Source: Clostridia bacterium
GTDB taxonomy: Bacteria; Bacillota; Clostridia; Oscillospirales; CAG-272
Length of the DNA stretch: 8,569 nt
Assembly: GCA_017631215.1 (NCBI GenBank)
Contig: JAGBTR010000168.1
Location: 1-8,569, forward strand
Reading direction: 5' to 3'
Shown here piece after piece: positions 6,379 through 8,569 of this stretch. Below the pieces are notes generated by a model. The model saw nothing but the letters and a program-made list of their open reading frames with translations. It made no database searches and had not been told where the DNA came from. The position numbers and the translations under genes are program-made. Numbering within the stretch: the first letter of the stretch is position 1; each line of letters begins with the position of its first letter.

Positions 6379-6882
6379 TCACAATCCCTCCTTATTCTCG
6401 TGATTCTCTGTCGGCATCTGCACGGCGGCAAGGATATCCTCCTCGCCGACGCCTGCCAACCGAAGCTCGCTTGCAAGCTCGCTCAGCATCTCCAGCTTGC
6501 CCAATGCTTCACGGCGCAGCACCTCGCGCGCGTCGGGAGCAACGTAACAGCCGCTTCCAGGTGCGGGCAGGATGACGCCGCGTCTTGTCAGCTCGGCGTA
6601 GCTTTTTTGAATGGTATTCGGGTTGATCGACAGCGCGGCCGACATCTCCCGAAGCGACGGAAGCTGTGATCCTTCCGCAAACGCTCCCATCAGAATACCG
6701 CGCTCAATGCCCTCGATGAGCTGCTCATACACGGGCTTGCCCGAAAATTTATCGATCAGTAGCATCGTCTCTCTCCCTTCTCTTTTTTGAATCGCGATCG
6801 CGCACCGCGTTACAAGCTCAACAGCAAACACAACGACGGTCGGTATCGCGGCGCATAGGATCGCGGCGGTCGTCACATCCAT
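6379..6882 (-). CDS. GntR-family (YtrA-like) transcription regulator with N-terminal membrane segment
   Basis: Two starts are possible in one frame. The ATG at 6765 gives 128 residues, the usual length for YtrA-type GntR regulators, with a modest AAGGGAG site 7 bases upstream. The ATG at 6882 has the much stronger AAGGAGGT site (6889-6896) 6 bases upstream and gives 167 residues. No stop codon lies between them, so ribosomes loading at 6882 must make the long form. Its first 39 residues hold a hydrophobic helix (about 4-24, TTAAILCAAIPTVVVFAVELV) followed by basic KREGR, which predicts an outside N-terminus and a cytoplasmic regulator. In short-form numbering the winged helix-turn-helix covers 11-75 (PVYEQLIEGIERGI; SLREMSAALSINPNTIQKSY; RRGVILPAPGSGCYV), and a short helical tail ends the protein. 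It heads the ABC operon and probably represses it. I annotate the long form; the short form may be made as well. Confidence 0.85.
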   Translation of the reverse strand: MDVTTAAILCAAIPTVVVFAVELVTRCAIAIQKREGRETMLLIDKFSGKPVYEQLIEGIERGILMGAFAEGSQLPSLREMSAALSINPNTIQKSYAELTRRGVILPAPGSGCYVAPDAREVLRREALGKLEMLSELASELRLAGVGEEDILAAVQMPTENHENKEGL

Positions 6883-6888
6883 AGGTTG

Positions 6889-6896
6889 ACCTCCTT
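6889..6896 (-). promoter_or_regulatory. Strong ribosome binding site supporting the long GntR start
   Basis: AAGGAGGT on the minus strand, 6 bases before the ATG at 6882. It is the best Shine-Dalgarno match in this operon and better than the AAGGGAG (6773-6779) before the internal ATG at 6765. It is the main reason to believe the membrane-segment extension is translated. Confidence 0.8.
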
Positions 6897-6911
6897 CTGA
6901 CTGCCCCAACC

Positions 6912-6930
6912 GCACTATGTGAGGTAGTAC
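6912..6930 (-). promoter_or_regulatory. Candidate operator for the GntR regulator
   Basis: GCACTA (6912-6917) and TAGTAC (6925-6930) are inverted half-sites with 5 of 6 matching pairs around a 7-base centre. The site lies at about +1 to +19 relative to the expected start site near 6930, where a bound repressor would block RNA polymerase. GTACTA...TAGTAC-type sites are what I expect for YtrA-like regulators, so self-repression of the operon is a reasonable inference. Confidence 0.5.
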
Positions 6931-6936
6931 AGTTAG

Positions 6937-6966
6937 AGTATAACACAGCGCACCCCATCTTGTCAA
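6937..6966 (-). promoter_or_regulatory. Sigma-A promoter of the GntR-ABC operon
   Basis: TTGACA (6961-6966) and TATACT (6937-6942) on the minus strand with an 18-base spacer and an extended -10 TG one base before the -10 box. The leader from about 6930 to the first start codon is near 48 bases. The -35 box lies in the loop of the 6948-6976 inverted repeat and the spacer contains one arm of it. Confidence 0.85.
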
Positions 6967-6976
6967 TAGGGTGCGC
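6948..6976 (-). terminator. Hairpin after the Arc-like gene, overlapping the next promoter
   Basis: GCGCACCC (6948-6955) and GGGTGCGC (6969-6976) form a perfect 8-bp stem with a 13-base loop, 13 bases after the stop codon of the Arc-like gene. The minus-strand tail TGTGTTAT is only moderately U-rich. It is the only candidate terminator for the SPFH-Arc unit. It could instead, or also, be a protein site at the promoter it overlaps. Confidence 0.5.
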
Positions 6977-6989
6977 AAAAGTTTTTCGT

Positions 6990-7226
6990 TTATTTTTCGT
7001 CGGGATCGGCATCCTTTTTGGCGCGCGTATCACCCAACTCAATATCGAGCGGCGCGTCGATCTCGTCCGAGACGTACTTGCCGTTCTTTTTTCTCTGCTT
7101 GACACACTCGGTCAGCAAATACTCGATCTGACCGTTGACCGACCGAAAATCGTCCTCTGCCCAGGCGGCGATGGCATTGTACAGCTTTTCGGAGAGTCGG
7201 AGCGGTATCTGCTTTTTCTCTGCCAT
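6990..7226 (-). CDS. Arc-like ribbon-helix-helix DNA-binding protein
   Basis: 78 residues. The N-terminal half fits the ribbon-helix-helix fold: a short strand KQIPLRL (5-11), helix A SEKLYNAIAAWAEDD (12-26), a turn FRSVNG and helix B QIEYLLTECVKQRKK (33-47). The 'R-S-V-N-G-Q-I-E-Y-L-L' turn and helix is the family hallmark. Residues 48-78 are an acidic, probably disordered tail (ELGDTRAKKDADPDEK). Such proteins dimerise, insert a two-stranded sheet into the DNA major groove and bind tandem operator half-sites. The ATG follows the SPFH stop by one base (TGATATG) with only a weak, distant ribosome site, so translation probably depends on coupling. It may regulate its own operon through the tandem palindromes at 8289-8307; this is inferred. 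No toxin-like partner is evident, so I do not call it an antitoxin. Confidence 0.82.
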   Translation of the reverse strand: MAEKKQIPLRLSEKLYNAIAAWAEDDFRSVNGQIEYLLTECVKQRKKNGKYVSDEIDAPLDIELGDTRAKKDADPDEK

Positions 7227-7227
7227 A

Positions 7228-8244
7228 TCAATACAGACTTCCCGAGTTCACGATGGGCTGTGCATCGCGGTTACCGCACAGCACGACGAGCAGATTGGAC
7301 ACCATCGCCGCACGGCGCTCGCTGTCCAACTCGACCTGACCGCCCTTTTCAAGTCTGTCCAGCGCCATCTCGACCATACCGACCGCGCCGTCCACGATCA
7401 TCTTTCTCGCGTCGATGATGGCGGATGCCTGCTGTCTCTGCAGCATAACCGCCGCGATCTCGGGTGCGTATGCCAGATAGGTGATACGCGACTCGACGAT
7501 CTCGATGCCCGCCTCGTTGACTCTCTCCTGGATCTCATCGCGGATACGGGAGGCCACCAGCTCGCTCGAGCCGCGCAGGCTGCCGTCATCGGCCACGCCG
7601 TCGCCCGTCGTGTCGACGCCGGGGGCTACGTCGTAAGGATAGATGCGGACGATGTTACGCAGGGCGGTATCGCACTGGAGCGACAGATACTCCTTATAAT
7701 TGTCCACGTTGAACACCGCCTTGGCGGTATCGACGATGCGCCAGGTGACCGCGATGCCGATCTCGACGGGGTTGCCCAGGCAATCGTTGATCTTCTGGCG
7801 GTTGTTGTTGAGCGTCATAATCTTGAGCGACAGCTTCTTGCTGATCAGCTCGGCGCTTGCCGCCTGACCTGCCACCACGGGGGCGGTGACCGTCTTGACG
7901 TCGCCCGACTGGTTAAGCTGCGTCTTAGCGGCGGGGTTGACCGCGGTGCAGAAGGGGTTGACGAAGTAGAAGCCCTCGCCCTTGAGCGTGCCGACGTACT
8001 TACCGAACAGCGTCAGCACGAGCGCCTCCTGCGGCTTGAGCACCTTGAGGCCGGGGAGGACGATCCAGCCGATGCAGATGTAGATGAGGCTGACGAGGAA
8101 CAGCGCCGTCGGCACCACGGTAGTTGCCTTCTCCATCTCGATGGCGCCAAGGATGATGCCGACGATGGCAGCGATGTGTAGCACAATGGTCAACAGCATC
8201 ACGAGCATGCCGTTTTTCTTTCCCTTGAGAACGATTTCTTGCAT
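7228..8244 (-). CDS. SPFH/band-7 domain membrane protein
   Basis: 338 residues. The start at 8244 has AAAGGAGA 8 bases upstream. Two hydrophobic helices at about 12-36 and 43-65 anchor the N-terminus in the membrane. The SPFH domain follows (about 68-290): VLKPQEALVLTLFGKYVGTL, GFYFVNPF, the KIMTLNNNRQKIND strand, NPVEIGIAVTWRI and YLSLQCDTALRNIVRIYPYD, then RDEIQERVNEAGIEIVESRI and the coiled AVMLQRQQASAIIDARK helix. Prokaryotic SPFH proteins form oligomeric cages or rafts that organise membrane proteins and proteases; the specific client is not known. At 211-220 a short insertion DTTGDGVADD resembles a calcium-binding DxxGDGxxD loop, just before SLRGSSELV. It is transcribed from its own promoter with the Arc-like gene downstream. 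Confidence 0.92.
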   Translation of the reverse strand: MQEIVLKGKKNGMLVMLLTIVLHIAAIVGIILGAIEMEKATTVVPTALFLVSLIYICIGWIVLPGLKVLKPQEALVLTLFGKYVGTLKGEGFYFVNPFCTAVNPAAKTQLNQSGDVKTVTAPVVAGQAASAELISKKLSLKIMTLNNNRQKINDCLGNPVEIGIAVTWRIVDTAKAVFNVDNYKEYLSLQCDTALRNIVRIYPYDVAPGVDTTGDGVADDGSLRGSSELVASRIRDEIQERVNEAGIEIVESRITYLAYAPEIAAVMLQRQQASAIIDARKMIVDGAVGMVEMALDRLEKGGQVELDSERRAAMVSNLLVVLCGNRDAQPIVNSGSLY

Positions 8245-8262
8245 GATATAGTCTCCTTTCTC

Positions 8263-8277
8263 GGCGATCTTATCGCC
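8263..8277 (-). promoter_or_regulatory. Leader hairpin in the SPFH mRNA
   Basis: GGCGAT (8263-8268) and ATCGCC (8272-8277) pair around a 3-base loop. Given the promoter at 8288-8316, the transcript should start near 8281, putting this hairpin within the first 20 bases of the mRNA. It ends a few bases before the AAAGGAGA ribosome site. A 5'-end stem like this commonly slows mRNA decay. Confidence 0.55.
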
Positions 8278-8287
8278 TTACGATTTA

Positions 8288-8316
8288 ATGATATCATATT
8301 GATATCAGTTTGTCAA
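8288..8316 (-). promoter_or_regulatory. Sigma-A promoter of the SPFH-Arc operon
   Basis: TTGACA (8311-8316) and TATCAT (8288-8293) on the minus strand with a 17-base spacer and an extended -10 TG. The segment upstream of the -35 (8317-8350) is A/T-rich with A- and T-tracts, like an UP element. Confidence 0.82.
8289..8307. promoter_or_regulatory. Two tandem TGATATCA palindromes: candidate operator
   Basis: TGATATCA occurs at 8289-8296 and again at 8300-8307. Each copy is a perfect 8-bp palindrome and their centres are 11 bp apart, one helical turn. One copy covers the -10 box and the other lies in the spacer. Ribbon-helix-helix repressors such as MetJ bind tandem 8-bp palindromes, so the Arc-like protein of this operon is the natural candidate; that link is inferred. 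Confidence 0.6.
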
Positions 8317-8354
8317 TAGGTTGGCAGATATTTTTTCAAATTTTAATTTGGCGG

Positions 8355-8387
8355 GGAGTTGAAAGCTGAATTTCACACAGCTTCTCC
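8355..8387. other. Interrupted hairpin upstream of the SPFH promoter
   Basis: GGAG (8355-8358) with CTCC (8384-8387) and AAGCTG (8363-8368) with CAGCTT (8378-8383) stack into one stem with a 4-base bulge TTGA and a 9-base loop. It abuts repeat copy B and has no counterpart beside copy A, so it is either an independent structure or a variable end of the repeat. Confidence 0.4.
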
Positions 8388-8569
8388 TCTTTACGCGCGT
8401 ACTGTCACCTTGCAGGTGACGCCGCGCTGTTGGTGTTTTGATGTTCATTCTTTGGCGCACGCCAAAGAACGAACCAAGAAAGCGTGCCAAGGGCTACGCC
8501 CTTGGATCCCGCGCGGCTTTGCCGCGCTCCGTTCGCCTTGCCGACGAGGCAAGGCTCAAAGGTTTGGGC
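8386..8569. repeat. Dispersed multi-hairpin repeat, copy B (cut by the window end)
   Basis: This has the same orientation as 210-660 and, like it, lies upstream of a minus-strand gene. The order is CCTCTTTACGCG, then hairpins GTCACCT/AGGTGAC (8404-8410/8414-8420); GTTC-A-TTCTTTGGC / GCCAAAGAA-C-GAAC (8443-8456/8461-8474); CCAAGGGC/GCCCTTGG (8487-8494/8498-8505); GCGCGGC/GCCGCGC (8511-8517/8521-8527, absent from copy A); and GCCTTGCC/GGCAAGGC with loop GACGA (8535-8542/8548-8555). Linkers such as GAACGAACCAAGAAA, CTTGGATCCC, CGTTCGC and GCTCAAAGGT match copy A. No protein-coding frame is credible across it. Confidence 0.78.

Noticed and set aside
7135..8181. Open frame of 348 codons on the plus strand opposite the SPFH gene
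   Set aside because: It is a shadow of the SPFH frame; the translation is full of His/Asp/Arg runs and lacks domain motifs.
8305..8490. Short minus-strand frame (61 codons) over the promoter region and repeat copy B
   Set aside because: It would cover the repeat hairpins and overlap the SPFH promoter; no ribosome site and no recognisable product.

Overview
The window reads as a chromosomal segment of a low-abundance-AT, fairly GC-rich member of the Clostridia (Firmicutes), probably an uncultured gut-type Oscillospiraceae/Christensenellales-like organism. This is inferred from consensus AGGAGG ribosome sites, perfect TTGACA/TATACT promoters, a cytoplasmic parvulin of clostridial type, a YtrA-like GntR/ABC operon and an SPFH-plus-Arc pair. 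No taxonomic marker gene is present, so the placement is a judgement. Every convincing gene is on the minus strand, so transcription runs from high to low coordinates.

Layout, read in the direction of transcription. (1) 8386-8569: one copy (B, cut by the window edge) of a dispersed multi-hairpin repeat. (2) 8316-6990: a promoter carrying two tandem TGATATCA palindromes, a 5' leader hairpin, an SPFH/band-7 membrane protein and, coupled to it by one base, a small Arc-like ribbon-helix-helix protein. (3) 6976-3206: a hairpin merged with a second promoter, then a three-gene operon: a GntR/YtrA-type regulator with an unusual in-frame N-terminal membrane segment, an ABC ATPase and a large ABC permease, closed by a 9-bp hairpin. 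(4) 3167-2308: a single-gene unit for a cytoplasmic parvulin peptidyl-prolyl isomerase with its own promoter and terminator. (5) 2281-666: a type-4 uracil-DNA glycosylase overlapping by ATGA a DusB-like tRNA-dihydrouridine synthase. (6) 665-148: non-coding, occupied by repeat copy A. (7) 147-1: the start of an ECF-like sigma factor that runs off the window.

Functionally this is a mix of housekeeping (DNA repair, tRNA modification, protein folding) and two membrane modules with their own DNA-binding protein (SPFH/Arc and GntR/ABC). Each module has an inverted repeat at its promoter that could be the site of its own regulator. The most notable items are the paired-change hairpins shared by the two repeat copies, the candidate membrane-tethered GntR repressor, and the tandem-palindrome promoter in front of the SPFH-Arc pair.
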